From Bacteroidota bacterium (GTDB taxonomy: Bacteria; Bacteroidota; Bacteroidia; NS11-12g; UBA955): a DNA stretch of 28,987 nucleotides. Shown here one piece after another: positions 1 through 8,459 of the stretch. The first letter of the stretch is position 1; each line of letters starts with the position of its first letter. The notes beneath the pieces were generated by a model, which was not told the origin of the DNA, searched no databases, and worked only from the letters and a program-made list of their open reading frames with translations. The DNA is taken from contig JAIYBO010000043.1 in the NCBI GenBank assembly GCA_027488495.1, positions 1 to 28,987 of the forward strand, in the 5' to 3' direction. A program made the position numbers and the translations under genes.

Positions 1-178
1 CAATGGTTTTGATGGTAGACGCAGCTACTTTCAAGGTAATCCACTCCCCTGTTTCGGGAATAAAAAACTTCTTGGTCTGAAGGTTGGGATAAAAACGACG
101 CTTCGTCTTCTTGTTAGAATGCGAAACATTATTGCCCTTCATGGCCTTCTTTCCGGTTAAATCACAAACGCGAGACAT
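1..178 (-). CDS. rpmB: 50S ribosomal protein L28 (partial, C-terminus beyond window)
   Basis: Structural protein of the large ribosomal subunit. The minus-strand translation from the ATG at 178 begins MSRVCDLTGKKAMKGNNVSH and continues with SNKKTKRRFYPNLQTKKFFIPETGEW, the highly conserved L28 N-terminal half (C-x-L-T-G-K, then N-x-V-S-H-S-N-K-K-T-K-R-R). 59 complete codons are visible; the last part of the gene lies off the left edge of the window. A near-consensus Bacteroidota promoter sits directly upstream (193-223), so the leader would be only about 10 nt. In Bacteroidota rpmB is usually followed by rpmG, which would be outside the window. Identity is close to certain. Confidence 0.97.
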   Translation of the reverse strand, partial: MSRVCDLTGKKAMKGNNVSHSNKKTKRRFYPNLQTKKFFIPETGEWITLKVAASTIKTI

Positions 179-192
179 AATTTTTGGGGTTG

Positions 193-223
193 CAAATATA
201 GTTATTTAAGTTAATTAATCAAA
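193..223 (-). promoter_or_regulatory. rpmB promoter (-33 TTTG, 19 nt, -7 TATATTTG)
   Basis: On the minus strand TTTG (223-220), a 19-nt spacer and TATATTTG (200-193) match the Bacteroidota sigma-A consensus TTTG-N19-TAnnTTTG exactly. GCAACCCC follows the -7 box. Transcription should start near 189, about 10 nt before the rpmB ATG. The -33 box lies inside the 3' end of the upstream membrane-protein gene. Confidence 0.8.
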
Positions 224-1512
224 GTATCTTCATTCTTTATTTTAGAATTCTGCCATATTTTTTCACCCATCAGTACTTGAAAGGCAACTATGACCACCAA
301 AACTCCGGCTTGTCGTTCCAAAACACTCTCAAACATCATCGCCGCAATCAAGGCCAACCAAATGCTGTTTCCACTGAAATTTGAATTGTTTCTATCCTTT
401 TGAAAAAGAAAAAATCCGAAAACCAACAAACCCAGCGCAGACAAACAGCCCGATTGCAAAGCAGTTTCTAACCATTGGTTATGGACTCCTATGCGATGTC
501 GCTCCGCCAAAGGTACATCCAATTTCTCATACCCCCTTCGCAAATTTTCATCTACCCCCATCCCACTGCCCATAAAAATGGAATTTCCATCCGATTTCAG
601 TAGATGTACGGCGGTTTTCCATGCAATCCAACGTTGACCAAAACTTTGATGCGTTACATCGCCCCCACTTTGGGTTGTGTTGAAATCCTCAAGGGTGTTC
701 ACCAAGCGATTCCTCGAACTGGGTATCGTTAGTAACATCGCCAACAAAAGCAAGCTCAATGCACCCAGGCGAAGAAAAAACTTGGGAGTTCTGTAATATC
801 GCTCAAACCACATCAACGAACCGCCTATATACAATAGCACCAAACCCGTTCTTGTACCGAGAATGTGCATACACAACACCAATGTGGCTGTGGCCATCCA
901 AGCCATTTTTTTATATCTCGCCGCGATCCAATCGAGCAACAACCCCCGCAACAAAAAAAGCACCGCCGCACCTAACATCACCGAAAACTCAATGTGATAC
1001 ACTTTCGAATACAAAGGAATGGGCTTGCTTTCCAAAACCATTTGGTCATAAAACCCTCGATGTTGCAAATAATGAATCACGCTGCTCACCGAAATCCATA
1101 TCAGTGGCAGTATCGCCAAGGGCCATCGGGAATAAAAAATCGTATTCAACCGTCGCCCAGAAGCCATCAACCCGCAAATCAACAAAAACGGCAACTTCAA
1201 CAACACTTTGCTCATCGCCACATTCAACCCCACCTCGCCCGAATCAAATACGCCCACCGTGATCCAACCCAAGGTCACACTGTCGATTAAACTCAAAACA
1301 TTCCACAACAAAACCGCAAAAATGCCCCACCCCGCCAATTTTTGAGCGGCATTCAGTTCAATCCGCACACCCAATAACATCAATTGTAAGGCATACCCAC
1401 CCAAACCAAGCGACGCGATGGCTGGCGATACATGTATAAACGCGAACGACACCCATAGGAGGATGTCGGTGCGCAACCAAGATCTTATTTCTTCTGCCTT
1501 ATTGGGCCACAT
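211..1512 (-). CDS. O-antigen ligase/polymerase-like multispanning membrane protein
   Basis: Polytopic inner-membrane protein of about 433 residues with some ten hydrophobic segments. Residues about 339-372 hold H-N-Q-W-L-E-T-A-L-Q-S-G followed by a hydrophobic helix, the pattern of the large periplasmic loop and following helix in the O-antigen ligase/Wzy_C family; near the C-terminus F-E-S-V-L-E-R-Q-A-G-V is another pattern common in Bacteroidota members. By family knowledge it would join or polymerise lipid-linked glycans at the periplasmic face, but the substrate cannot be read from sequence. I chose the ATG at 1512 (MWPNKAEEI), not the longer frame from 1563, because it limits the overlap with the preceding LysM gene to 14 nt. 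No glycosyltransferases lie next to it, so it is an orphan in this window. Confidence 0.75.
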   Translation of the reverse strand: MWPNKAEEIRSWLRTDILLWVSFAFIHVSPAIASLGLGGYALQLMLLGVRIELNAAQKLAGWGIFAVLLWNVLSLIDSVTLGWITVGVFDSGEVGLNVAMSKVLLKLPFLLICGLMASGRRLNTIFYSRWPLAILPLIWISVSSVIHYLQHRGFYDQMVLESKPIPLYSKVYHIEFSVMLGAAVLFLLRGLLLDWIAARYKKMAWMATATLVLCMHILGTRTGLVLLYIGGSLMWFERYYRTPKFFLRLGALSLLLLAMLLTIPSSRNRLVNTLEDFNTTQSGGDVTHQSFGQRWIAWKTAVHLLKSDGNSIFMGSGMGVDENLRRGYEKLDVPLAERHRIGVHNQWLETALQSGCLSALGLLVFGFFLFQKDRNNSNFSGNSIWLALIAAMMFESVLERQAGVLVVIVAFQVLMGEKIWQNSKIKNEDTLIN

Positions 1513-2464
1513 ATCGAACGCGCAAGGTAGCGTTGGCCTCTGTGATTCCCAAACGATCTGCAACGGATTGAGAAATGGCTATTTGTTTGCCCCCTTTTTT
1601 CTCTGGCAATTCACCAATGACCGTGCAATACACCATTTTTTTATTGGCTGGATTGATTACGGCGATTACCTCTCCCTTTTTGTGTTTGTTGATCATCACC
1701 CAAGAGCGATCCGCTTTCATTCCTTCATAACCAATTTGGGCGGTTACCTTTTTTTCGTATTCTTTCAACGAAGATGATTTGATTTTGGCAGGCACTTGTT
1801 CAGGCATTCCCCCTTGGAGGGCCATCGAATCTTTGATGGAAACACCCGCGCTTTTCGCTACAGTATCCATGGGCTGGGCAACCACTGCTTTTACTTCCGC
1901 CTGCGTTTCCGCCACCACCGGACTTGCATCCACCGCCGCCACCTTCGCTGTGACTTCGTTCTTGGGGATCCATAGTTTTTGGTTGATCGACAATTGATCG
2001 GAGGTTAAACCATTGATTTTCTTTAACTCGGCGATGCTCACGCCATATGTCTTTGATATGCTATACAAACTCTGTCCTTTCTCCACCACATGATCCAGAA
2101 CATTTTCTGGCACCTCTGGCAAGCTTACAATGGCGATGGGTTTTTCCACGATGCGATCGGCCACTGGATTGAGCTGCGGCGCGGGGATTGGGGCCGATTT
2201 TGCGGGAACTACCGTGCGTTGCTTCACTTTCACCTTCATACCTGGTTTCAACATGCCGATGCCCGGGTTCAATGCCTGCAATTCAGACACGGAGCAATGA
2301 TAATGTTTTCCGATGGCATATAAGGTTTCACCCTTTTTTACTTTGTGTTCCAATTCTATCACCATCTCTGTGGGCACTACTTGGGCCGAAGCCACTCCCA
2401 ATGCAAAGATCAGCGCGAGCGAAGCGAGCGCCCTTTTTACTCCAACAAAACTCCAATTCAACAT
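1499..2464 (-). CDS. Secreted LysM protein with DPBB/RlpA-like C-terminus
   Basis: Exported peptidoglycan-associated protein of about 321 residues. From the ATG at 2464 it has a signal peptide (hydrophobic stretch then A-S-A-Q), LysM 1 at about residues 40-82 (H-K-V-K-K-G-E-T-L-Y-A-I) and LysM 2 at about 125-168 (H-V-V-E-K-G-Q-S-L-Y-S-I). A Val/Ala/Pro-rich linker leads to a C-terminal domain of about 85 residues whose end (GGKQIAISQSVADRLG, then V-R-Y) resembles the final strands of the RlpA double-psi beta barrel. LysM modules bind GlcNAc in cell wall glycans; the enzymatic role of the last domain is inferred and weak. The longer frame starting at 2515 would put extra charged residues before the signal peptide and is unlikely. 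Its stop overlaps the start of the downstream membrane-protein gene, suggesting co-translation. Region 2465-2596 upstream holds no gene and no convincing promoter. Confidence 0.82.
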   Translation of the reverse strand: MLNWSFVGVKRALASLALIFALGVASAQVVPTEMVIELEHKVKKGETLYAIGKHYHCSVSELQALNPGIGMLKPGMKVKVKQRTVVPAKSAPIPAPQLNPVADRIVEKPIAIVSLPEVPENVLDHVVEKGQSLYSISKTYGVSIAELKKINGLTSDQLSINQKLWIPKNEVTAKVAAVDASPVVAETQAEVKAVVAQPMDTVAKSAGVSIKDSMALQGGMPEQVPAKIKSSSLKEYEKKVTAQIGYEGMKADRSWVMINKHKKGEVIAVINPANKKMVYCTVIGELPEKKGGKQIAISQSVADRLGITEANATLRVRYVAQ

Positions 2465-2596
2465 ATCACAATGATAATACAAGTTTCGGGACAGAATTCT
2501 CCGCACTATGCACACTGATTGGCTTGTTCAATAAAACAAACACTCAATGTTAACAAATTAAAATTCAATTAATTAAACTATAATCTTGCAATCCCC

Positions 2597-4087
2597 TCAA
2601 ACTCTTAGCCATTCTTCGGGAAGGGCCTTTTTCTCTCCCTTTTCCAGATAAATGATGCGGTGCGATATTGCCCTAGCCACCTCCAAATTGTGGGTTATAA
2701 ACACATAAGACAATCCCCGCTTCTTTTGCAATTCCAATAGCATTTCTAACACCAGTTTTTGCACCAATGGATCCAAGGCTGCCACTGCTTCGTCTAGTAT
2801 CAAAACTTTCGGTTCCGATGCCAACGCACGTGCAATGCAAAGTCGCTGCCTTTGTCCGCCGCTCATTTGATGGGGATATGCTTCGCTCAATCTCAAATCA
2901 AACCCCACCTCTTCCAACAACAGCATGGCTTTTTCACGGTGATCAGTCAATGTGTTGCCCCTATTCACCCATTCCACCACTTCCAACACTGCGTCTATGG
3001 CCTTTGCATTGGGATTCAACGACGAATAGGGATCTTGAAACACCATTTGTATACCAGTTGGTGGTCGCTTCAACAAGGCACGTTGATTCAACAGCATCTC
3101 ACCCGCAGTGGGCAGTTCCAGAGCCACGAGCAACTTGGCCAACGTACTTTTACCAGAACCCGACAACCCCACCACCGAGAGGGTTTCCCCTTGCATCAAC
3201 ACTTCATTGAACTGCAGAAGCGCTTTTACCGTATTCGGCTTTTCGCCATATTCCTTGGTTAAATGATTGATTTCCAATACCGGTACTTGGCCTTCGATGG
3301 GATTAACCCAAACGCCTTTGGGCATGGCATTCAACAATTCTCTCACATAACCGTGCGCTTGATCCGAAAACACATCAGAGCAAGTGCCCTGTGTAACACA
3401 AACCCCACGCCTTAAAACAGTCACATTTTCTGCATACTGTTTCACCAAATCCAATTCATGACTCACCCACAACAAAGCACTGCCTTGTTCTTTACAAACC
3501 CGCTGCAAATCGGCCATTACCTGCTGTCGCGCCAAACTATCCAATGCCGTTGTGGGCTCATCCGCCAAAATCAACGGCGGTTCATGCACACAAGCCATGG
3601 CGATCATCACCCGCTGTCTTTGTCCACCACTCAGCTGATGGGGATACGATTTCATGATCCGCTCTTTGATCTCCCCCAAACCCATTTGATCCAATTTGCG
3701 ATGTACTTTCTCCTTGGCGATGTCTACATTGGGCTCATGAATCATGGCCGATTCCATCAATTGTTTTCCGCACTTCATTTGGGGGTTGAGGGCCGACATG
3801 GGTTCTTGAAACACCATGCCGATGCGCTTTCCACGTAGCGTTTGCCAAACGTCATCTTGCAAACCAACCAGTTCAACGCCTTCGAATTGCACGGAACCTG
3901 ACACTTTCAATTGATTCGATATCAAACCCATAATCACAAAAAGTGTAATGGATTTACCACTGCCACTTTCGCCCACCACACCATGCATTTCACCCGATTC
4001 GAGCTGCAAATTGGGCAGATGCACCAACGAATTGCTACCCGCATGAATTTGTAAATCCTGGATTTTCAGCAGTGCGGGTTTCATCAT
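2597..4087 (-). CDS. Oligopeptide/dipeptide-type ABC transporter, two fused ATPase domains
   Basis: Cytoplasmic ATPase of 496 residues made of two consecutive ABC domains, as in YejF and GsiA (equivalent to DppD plus DppF fused). Domain 1: Walker A GESGSGKS at about 39-46, signature LSGGQRQRV, Walker B LILADEP. Domain 2: Walker A GLSGSGKS near 310, signature MSGGQRQRL, Walker B LILDEAVAALD. It would power uptake of peptides or similar solutes through a pair of DppB/DppC-type permeases, which are not in the window; in Bacteroidota these are often unlinked. ATG codons at 4087 and 4084 are both possible starts (ATGATG). A TATCTTTG box lies 6 nt upstream of the first ATG, and the tonB operon terminator lies just before it, so it is a separate transcript. 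Confidence 0.93.
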   Translation of the reverse strand: MMKPALLKIQDLQIHAGSNSLVHLPNLQLESGEMHGVVGESGSGKSITLFVIMGLISNQLKVSGSVQFEGVELVGLQDDVWQTLRGKRIGMVFQEPMSALNPQMKCGKQLMESAMIHEPNVDIAKEKVHRKLDQMGLGEIKERIMKSYPHQLSGGQRQRVMIAMACVHEPPLILADEPTTALDSLARQQVMADLQRVCKEQGSALLWVSHELDLVKQYAENVTVLRRGVCVTQGTCSDVFSDQAHGYVRELLNAMPKGVWVNPIEGQVPVLEINHLTKEYGEKPNTVKALLQFNEVLMQGETLSVVGLSGSGKSTLAKLLVALELPTAGEMLLNQRALLKRPPTGIQMVFQDPYSSLNPNAKAIDAVLEVVEWVNRGNTLTDHREKAMLLLEEVGFDLRLSEAYPHQMSGGQRQRLCIARALASEPKVLILDEAVAALDPLVQKLVLEMLLELQKKRGLSYVFITHNLEVARAISHRIIYLEKGEKKALPEEWLRV

Positions 4088-4092
4088 TCAAA

Positions 4093-4100
4093 CAAAGATA
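4093..4100 (-). promoter_or_regulatory. Probable -7 box TATCTTTG of the ABC ATPase gene
   Basis: The minus strand reads TATCTTTG from 4100 to 4093, a perfect TAnnTTTG, followed by TTTGA and ATGATG. Transcription would start within a few bases of the start codon. No good TTTG lies at the expected -33 spacing; the T-rich tract of the neighbouring terminator occupies that position. Confidence 0.55.
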
Positions 4101-4112
4101 CTGAGAAGGCAC

Positions 4113-4142
4113 AAAAAAAACGGGCCGCGTGCGGCCCGTTTT
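4113..4142 (-). terminator. Rho-independent terminator of the exbB-exbD-exbD-tonB operon
   Basis: A GC-only stem pairs 4121-4127 (CGGGCCG) with 4132-4138 (CGGCCCG) around the 4-nt loop 4128-4131. It is flanked by A8 (4113-4120) and T4 (4139-4142). On the minus strand the A tract becomes an eight-T tail, right after the tonB stop at 4163. It could also work in the other direction, but no plus-strand gene ends here. Confidence 0.88.
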
Positions 4143-4162
4143 CACATTCATTGCTTGAAAGA

Positions 4163-4978
4163 TTATTCTACAGCCAACTTAATGGGTATCTCTCTCCATG
4201 ATTTCAAGAAAGTACCGTTGTTTTGACCAGGAACCCATCTTGGAGATTTTTTCAAAACTCGGATGGCTTCGGTGGTGAATTCCGGACAACTTTTGGTTTC
4301 TTCGATGGCTTGTACCCTCGAAATTCTACCCGCTTCGTCTACCGCAAATCTCAACAACACCGCTCCATTGATTCCTTCTTCGTAGCACCTTGGTGGGTAC
4401 TGAAACTCACCTTCAACGTACGAACGGAAAGCAGCCTCTCCACCAGGGAAATTCGCTTTGATTTGCACATTGGTGGCAATTTGGTCACCTGTACCGCCCG
4501 TTGCACCACTGTTTTCGTTGAAATCAGGTGGCACAAAGTCATCATCACCTTCTTGGGTTTTCTTACCCGTGGTTTTGATTTCGTCTGGAGGTATTATCAC
4601 ATCGTCGGCTGCTGCATCTGGGTTGATCCTTGGAACAACATATTGCTGCGCAGCCACTTGAGGCTCAGGCTCCTCGATTTTTGGTTTCTCAGGCTCTTTT
4701 TCTTCCTCTTCTTCAGGTGCCTTCACATCATCGATGTTGGTTACCTTCAGTTGGGGTTTGATTTCCTTTTCTTTAGGAAAAAAATGCTCTACAATGATTG
4801 GCATCGCGGCAAACAATGCAGTCACCGAAAGGGCGATCAATGTTGCCAACGACTGATTTCTACTAAACTTACTACGGATTTCGTAGGCGCCATACTCTTT
4901 GAAGCGATCGGCAAACACCAGTTCATTACGTCCTGGCGATTGCACTTGGTCCCATTTGTTAATCAAACTGTCTGACAT
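4163..4978 (-). CDS. tonB: TonB energy transducer
   Basis: Inner-membrane-anchored periplasmic protein of 271 residues that passes proton-motive energy to outer-membrane TonB-dependent receptors. Visible parts: N-terminal cytoplasmic segment (about 1-42) with E-Y-G-A-Y-E-I-R, common in Bacteroidota TonB proteins; one transmembrane helix at about 43-66; a charged Glu/Pro/Lys-rich spacer at about 70-110; and a C-terminal TonB_C domain from about 180 with FPGGEAAFRSYVEGEFQYP, then G-A-V-L-L-R-F-A-V-D-E-A-G and a W-V-P-G-Q motif. It starts 5 nt after the upstream exbD and ends before a strong terminator, so it is the last gene of its operon. Such clusters feed SusC/SusD-type nutrient receptors; no receptor is in the window. 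Confidence 0.94.
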   Translation of the reverse strand: MSDSLINKWDQVQSPGRNELVFADRFKEYGAYEIRSKFSRNQSLATLIALSVTALFAAMPIIVEHFFPKEKEIKPQLKVTNIDDVKAPEEEEEKEPEKPKIEEPEPQVAAQQYVVPRINPDAAADDVIIPPDEIKTTGKKTQEGDDDFVPPDFNENSGATGGTGDQIATNVQIKANFPGGEAAFRSYVEGEFQYPPRCYEEGINGAVLLRFAVDEAGRISRVQAIEETKSCPEFTTEAIRVLKKSPRWVPGQNNGTFLKSWREIPIKLAVE

Positions 4979-4983
4979 AGCGT

Positions 4984-5619
4984 TTAGGATTTAATTTTCT
5001 GATCAATGAGCTTCTTCTCAAGCGGGGCCATGCCTTCATCAACGGCAAAGTATTTGGCAATCTGACAGATCATGAATTCATCCATCACGTCAATTACGTT
5101 TCTATAGGTGGCTTGATCGTCGTTTTTCAACAACACTACCAATTTAGAATCGCGTTGAGCTTGTCTTACTTTGGCATCGATGGCATTGCGCTTGGCAGTA
5201 TCTTTCTCATCGATTTTGTTCATTTGTTTTTCGAAATCACGCAATTGGGTCAACAACGAAAGGTTGTTTTCTACCAATATTTTGCGCAATCCTTTTTGGG
5301 TGAAATCGGTTTCTTCCAAAACGGTTTTATCGTTCAGGGCACCGCGATACCAAAAAACACGATCTTCACGGGTAAGAAGGATGGTGATACCATCTTTTAC
5401 CTCGGGCTGTTTCATATTTTTCAGATCTTTCTCATCCAGTTTCTCCGGGAAGATCATTCTCAACACTTTGGGTTGAGAGAAAGTTGAGGTAAGTACGAAG
5501 AACGTCAATAGCAAAAAGGCCAAATCCACCAAGGGAGTCATATCCACTTTGGTACTCTGTTTTTTGGCTCTTTTTTTACCACCGTCGCCTCCGCCACCAT
5601 TCGATTGAATTTCTGCCAT
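4984..5619 (-). CDS. exbD: ExbD/TolR-family proton channel subunit (second copy)
   Basis: Single-pass inner-membrane protein of 211 residues. After a short Gly/Lys-rich cytoplasmic N-terminus comes K-V-D-M-T-P-L-V-D-L-A-F-L-L-L-T-F-F-V-L-T-S-T-F (about 25-48), the ExbD transmembrane helix. The Asp in P-L-V-D-L-A is the residue that carries protons in this family. The periplasmic domain follows, with a charged insertion around 110-150 (RDFEKQMNKIDEKDTAKRNA) that is probably helical and lengthens the protein beyond the usual roughly 140 residues. It lies 19 nt after the other exbD and 5 nt before tonB. Confidence 0.93.
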   Translation of the reverse strand: MAEIQSNGGGGDGGKKRAKKQSTKVDMTPLVDLAFLLLTFFVLTSTFSQPKVLRMIFPEKLDEKDLKNMKQPEVKDGITILLTREDRVFWYRGALNDKTVLEETDFTQKGLRKILVENNLSLLTQLRDFEKQMNKIDEKDTAKRNAIDAKVRQAQRDSKLVVLLKNDDQATYRNVIDVMDEFMICQIAKYFAVDEGMAPLEKKLIDQKIKS

Positions 5620-5638
5620 GGTTTTTCTCTCCTATCTT

Positions 5639-6310
5639 TTAATCGTTGGGTTTGGCTTCCAAACCGGTTATCATCTGAAAATTCTTTACTTTGGCTTCTC
5701 TAAACACTTGTATAACATGTTTTAGCACATTATATTTTGTTTTACCATCGGCTTTTACAGCAAACTGTATATAGTTTTCTTTGTCGAAGGGAAGTCCACG
5801 CTTTTCAGCTTCGTCTTTTCGATCATTGAAATCGTCGTGAGCACGCAATCGGGTGTTATAAGCCCAATGGTATAATTGGCTCTTTTTGATATTCAATGTG
5901 TCATAAGGAACACCAGATTGTTCAACCTTGGTGCGTTCATTCACATCCAACTCCAAGTAAGCGGAAACGGATTCCATTTTCAGACCAATGGGGCCTGCAC
6001 CGGCAAATTTCTTTACTTCCTCAGCGCTCATTTTCACCTTGAAATCGCGCATCATGTCTTTCAAAACCAACTCTTTCACAGCTGGATTGGTTAGATCAAT
6101 GAAAACCCTTCCTTTTTCATCTACCGTTACCAAAAACACTTGTTTGGGGATTTGATCGTCGGTGGTTGATGTTGGTGGATCTACGAAAACTGGCTCTGGA
6201 GCACGGAAACTCGAGGTCAACATAAAGAACGTTACCAGAAGGAATGCCAAATCCACCATTGGCGTCATGTCCAATGAAGGTGTGGAACGGGGCATACTAA
6301 CTTTAGGCAT
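5639..6310 (-). CDS. exbD: ExbD/TolR-family proton channel subunit (first copy)
   Basis: Single-pass inner-membrane protein of 223 residues. Its helix reads S-L-D-M-T-P-M-V-D-L-A-F-L-L-V-T-F-F-M-L-T-S-S-F at about 12-35 with the conserved proton-carrying Asp. A longer than usual periplasmic domain follows, ending V-K-A-D-G-K-T-K-Y-N-V-L-K-H-V-I-Q-V-F-R-E-A-K-V, the typical ExbD fold end. It differs clearly from the downstream exbD in its periplasmic part, so the two are diverged paralogues and could form a heteromer inside the ExbB pentamer. It starts 57 nt after exbB. Confidence 0.93.
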   Translation of the reverse strand: MPKVSMPRSTPSLDMTPMVDLAFLLVTFFMLTSSFRAPEPVFVDPPTSTTDDQIPKQVFLVTVDEKGRVFIDLTNPAVKELVLKDMMRDFKVKMSAEEVKKFAGAGPIGLKMESVSAYLELDVNERTKVEQSGVPYDTLNIKKSQLYHWAYNTRLRAHDDFNDRKDEAEKRGLPFDKENYIQFAVKADGKTKYNVLKHVIQVFREAKVKNFQMITGLEAKPND

Positions 6311-6367
6311 GTTCGTATTTTTTACGGGTCTTAATCCTGTTTAAACCAAAAAGGTAAACGTACGGGA

Positions 6368-7183
6368 TTAACCGTGGTTGGCCTGGAAGTTTGAAACGAT
6401 AGAGTAACCTGCTTCGTCCATGCTATGAGTCATGGTATCGATGCGGTTGGTGAAGTAGTTGTAGCTGATGATCGCCAAGGTAGAACCAATGATACCAAAA
6501 GCGGTGTTTACCAACGCTTCAGAGATACCAGTTGCCAACGCTGCAGTGTCAGGAGCACCTGAGTTTGCCAACGCCGCGAACGCACGAATCATACCAAATA
6601 CAGTACCGATCAAACCGATCAACGTACCAATAGATGCACAAGTAGATACAATCACCAAGTTTTTAGACAACATAGGCAATTCCAAGCTTGTAGCTTCTTC
6701 CAATTCTTTTTCGATAGCCGCTTTCTTTTCGTCGCGATCCAAATCAGTTTTGGCAGCAACTACTTTGTAGCGTGTTAAACCAGAACGTACCACATTGGCC
6801 AAAGAACCACGTTGCTTATCGCAAGCAGCAATGGCACCGTCAATGTCGTTCTTCGACAACAAATTCTGCATATTGCGAACAAATTCAGTCGCATTTCCAC
6901 GACCAGAGGCGGCAGACAATGTGATGAAACGCTCGATGGCAATCAAAATTACTGTGATGTTTACAGCAATCAACAATGGTACAATGGCGATACCACCACG
7001 GTAAATGATACCCAACAATCCCAAAGGATGTCCTTTTGCAACGTCACCATCTTCAAAGTTGGCAGGATTTCCCAATAAGAAAATGTAGATTGAATAACCA
7101 GCGGCAATTGCAAACAAAATGGCAAGGCCAGAGAAATAAGCCATCAATGGGCTGCTTCCTGATTTTTTGTTGTTATTAGTCAT
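6368..7183 (-). CDS. exbB: ExbB/TolQ/MotA-family proton channel
   Basis: Polytopic inner-membrane protein of 271 residues that forms the channel energising TonB. There is an extra N-terminal helix (about 15-38), a second near 60-80 (I-A-I-V-P-L-L-I-A-V-N-I-T-V), a cytoplasmic domain, then two long C-terminal helices with ASIGTLIGLIGTVFGMIRAF and GISEALVNTAFGIIGSTLAII, the hallmark of MotA/TolQ/ExbB. The Thr residues of TVFGMI and NTAFG line the proton path in characterised ExbB. I start at the ATG at 7183 (MTNNNKK) rather than 7216 because the predicted promoter places the transcript start near 7210, downstream of the longer start. It is the first gene of a four-gene operon. Confidence 0.94.
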   Translation of the reverse strand: MTNNNKKSGSSPLMAYFSGLAILFAIAAGYSIYIFLLGNPANFEDGDVAKGHPLGLLGIIYRGGIAIVPLLIAVNITVILIAIERFITLSAASGRGNATEFVRNMQNLLSKNDIDGAIAACDKQRGSLANVVRSGLTRYKVVAAKTDLDRDEKKAAIEKELEEATSLELPMLSKNLVIVSTCASIGTLIGLIGTVFGMIRAFAALANSGAPDTAALATGISEALVNTAFGIIGSTLAIISYNYFTNRIDTMTHSMDEAGYSIVSNFQANHG

Positions 7184-7213
7184 AATGATTAAATGTTTCG
7201 TTTTTAGAGGATG

Positions 7214-7244
7214 CAATAATACGGACGGGCTCAGTTAAAAGCAA
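7214..7244 (-). promoter_or_regulatory. Promoter of the exbB operon
   Basis: The minus strand has TTG at 7244-7242, a 20-nt spacer and TATTATTG at 7221-7214, one mismatch from TAnnTTTG, followed by CATCC. The leader to the ATG at 7183 would be about 25 nt. Confidence 0.55.
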
Positions 7245-7271
7245 GTAAACAAAATGTTAATTCGATGTAGT

Positions 7272-8441
7272 TTACAGACTTTTTACACGCTTCACAAACG
7301 ATATTCCGCTCAATATTGCCGCATTGAGGGATGGATTTGCGATGCTTGCACCAGCGAAAAAAGTAGAATCATCAGAATTCACTTCTCCATCCACTTCCAT
7401 TCCACCCGAAGAATCAATGTCACCGTAGTTATAAGGCGTGTTATTTGGCAAGGCTTTTTTGACCTCTATCGATTGAATGAATTGGGCATTCAAAGGTTGT
7501 TGCAACAGGTTCTCAACCTCGGTGAGAATTTCATTTTTCGCTTCGTGGGCATCTACTTTTCCTGAGAAGCTGGGCTTCAATGACACCGCAAGCAAGTGCT
7601 TTCCTTTGGGAGCATAACCCTCCTGAACCGCTGAAGGCACAGCCAAAAGATTCACCCGCCCCATCCTACTGGCATTGAGTGCGATGAATTTCCCCAACCC
7701 CGCATCCGTCTCAATCGAAAAATACACCACCGTTGTGCTTTTGAAAGAAATTCCAGCCTGGTGATTGGACATCGGTTCGCTGTTGAGATGAATCCGAGAT
7801 GGATTCAATGTTGAAACAATCCTATTTGGTAATGTTTGAACACCCCCGGGCATGAGCCATGCAGGTCCTTTCGCCAAAGCCCAAAAAACAAATTGAAACA
7901 TGCTATGGGGCGATGCGAGGGCTTCTTCGAGAAGGATCCCCGTAAAAAAAGGTCTGAAGAAAGATTCGATGAACGACTCAGAAAAACCGCTCTGCAATAG
8001 AAATTGGTGAGTGGTTTGGGTACCCCCTTGAAAAAAGTTCTCCGGGTGGTTTGCTAACAATTTACTTCGCAGTTTCACCACCGCCAACGCATCAGAAATT
8101 TTGATATCGGGATGAAAAATTGCGCCCAAACCTTTGGGGAAATGCTTTGTGGGATCAGCGAGCAATGTTTTACCAGAGGCGGTGAGCAGCCAAGCACCCG
8201 ATCCAAACGCCAGAGCATCATGGAACATCCCCGCTTTTTTGAATTCGCTCAGTGCGGGATAGGCCGACTGAATGACTTGGAATCCATGATCCAAAGCAAA
8301 ACCATCCACAAGCGTTGTTTCTAACTTCCCACCCCAATGAGTGGAAGCTTCATGCAATTGATAAGGTTGTTTTTGTTGTTCAAGAAGATATGCCGCGGTT
8401 AAACCCGCCATACCCCCACCCAAAATTTGAATCTCAGGCAT
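7272..8441 (-). CDS. FAD/NAD(P)-dependent amine-oxidase-like oxidoreductase
   Basis: Cytoplasmic flavoprotein of 389 residues. The Rossmann dinucleotide motif ILGGGMAGLTAAYLLEQ lies at residues 6-22, followed by a second FAD contact, H-W-G-G-K-L-E-T, at about 35-42. The C-terminal A-G-A-S-I-A-N-P-S-L-N-A-A-I-L-S-G matches the flavin-binding end of the phytoene desaturase/protoporphyrinogen oxidase/monoamine oxidase superfamily. At 389 residues it is shorter than carotenoid desaturases (about 490), so I do not call it CrtI; substrate unknown. It starts 18 nt after the Spy-like gene and is probably the last gene of the sigma-factor operon. The ATG at 8441 leaves the GxGxxG-like motif at the usual distance from the N-terminus. 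Confidence 0.82.
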   Translation of the reverse strand: MPEIQILGGGMAGLTAAYLLEQQKQPYQLHEASTHWGGKLETTLVDGFALDHGFQVIQSAYPALSEFKKAGMFHDALAFGSGAWLLTASGKTLLADPTKHFPKGLGAIFHPDIKISDALAVVKLRSKLLANHPENFFQGGTQTTHQFLLQSGFSESFIESFFRPFFTGILLEEALASPHSMFQFVFWALAKGPAWLMPGGVQTLPNRIVSTLNPSRIHLNSEPMSNHQAGISFKSTTVVYFSIETDAGLGKFIALNASRMGRVNLLAVPSAVQEGYAPKGKHLLAVSLKPSFSGKVDAHEAKNEILTEVENLLQQPLNAQFIQSIEVKKALPNNTPYNYGDIDSSGGMEVDGEVNSDDSTFFAGASIANPSLNAAILSGISFVKRVKSL

Positions 8442-8459
8442 CGTTTCCCAAAAAATTCA

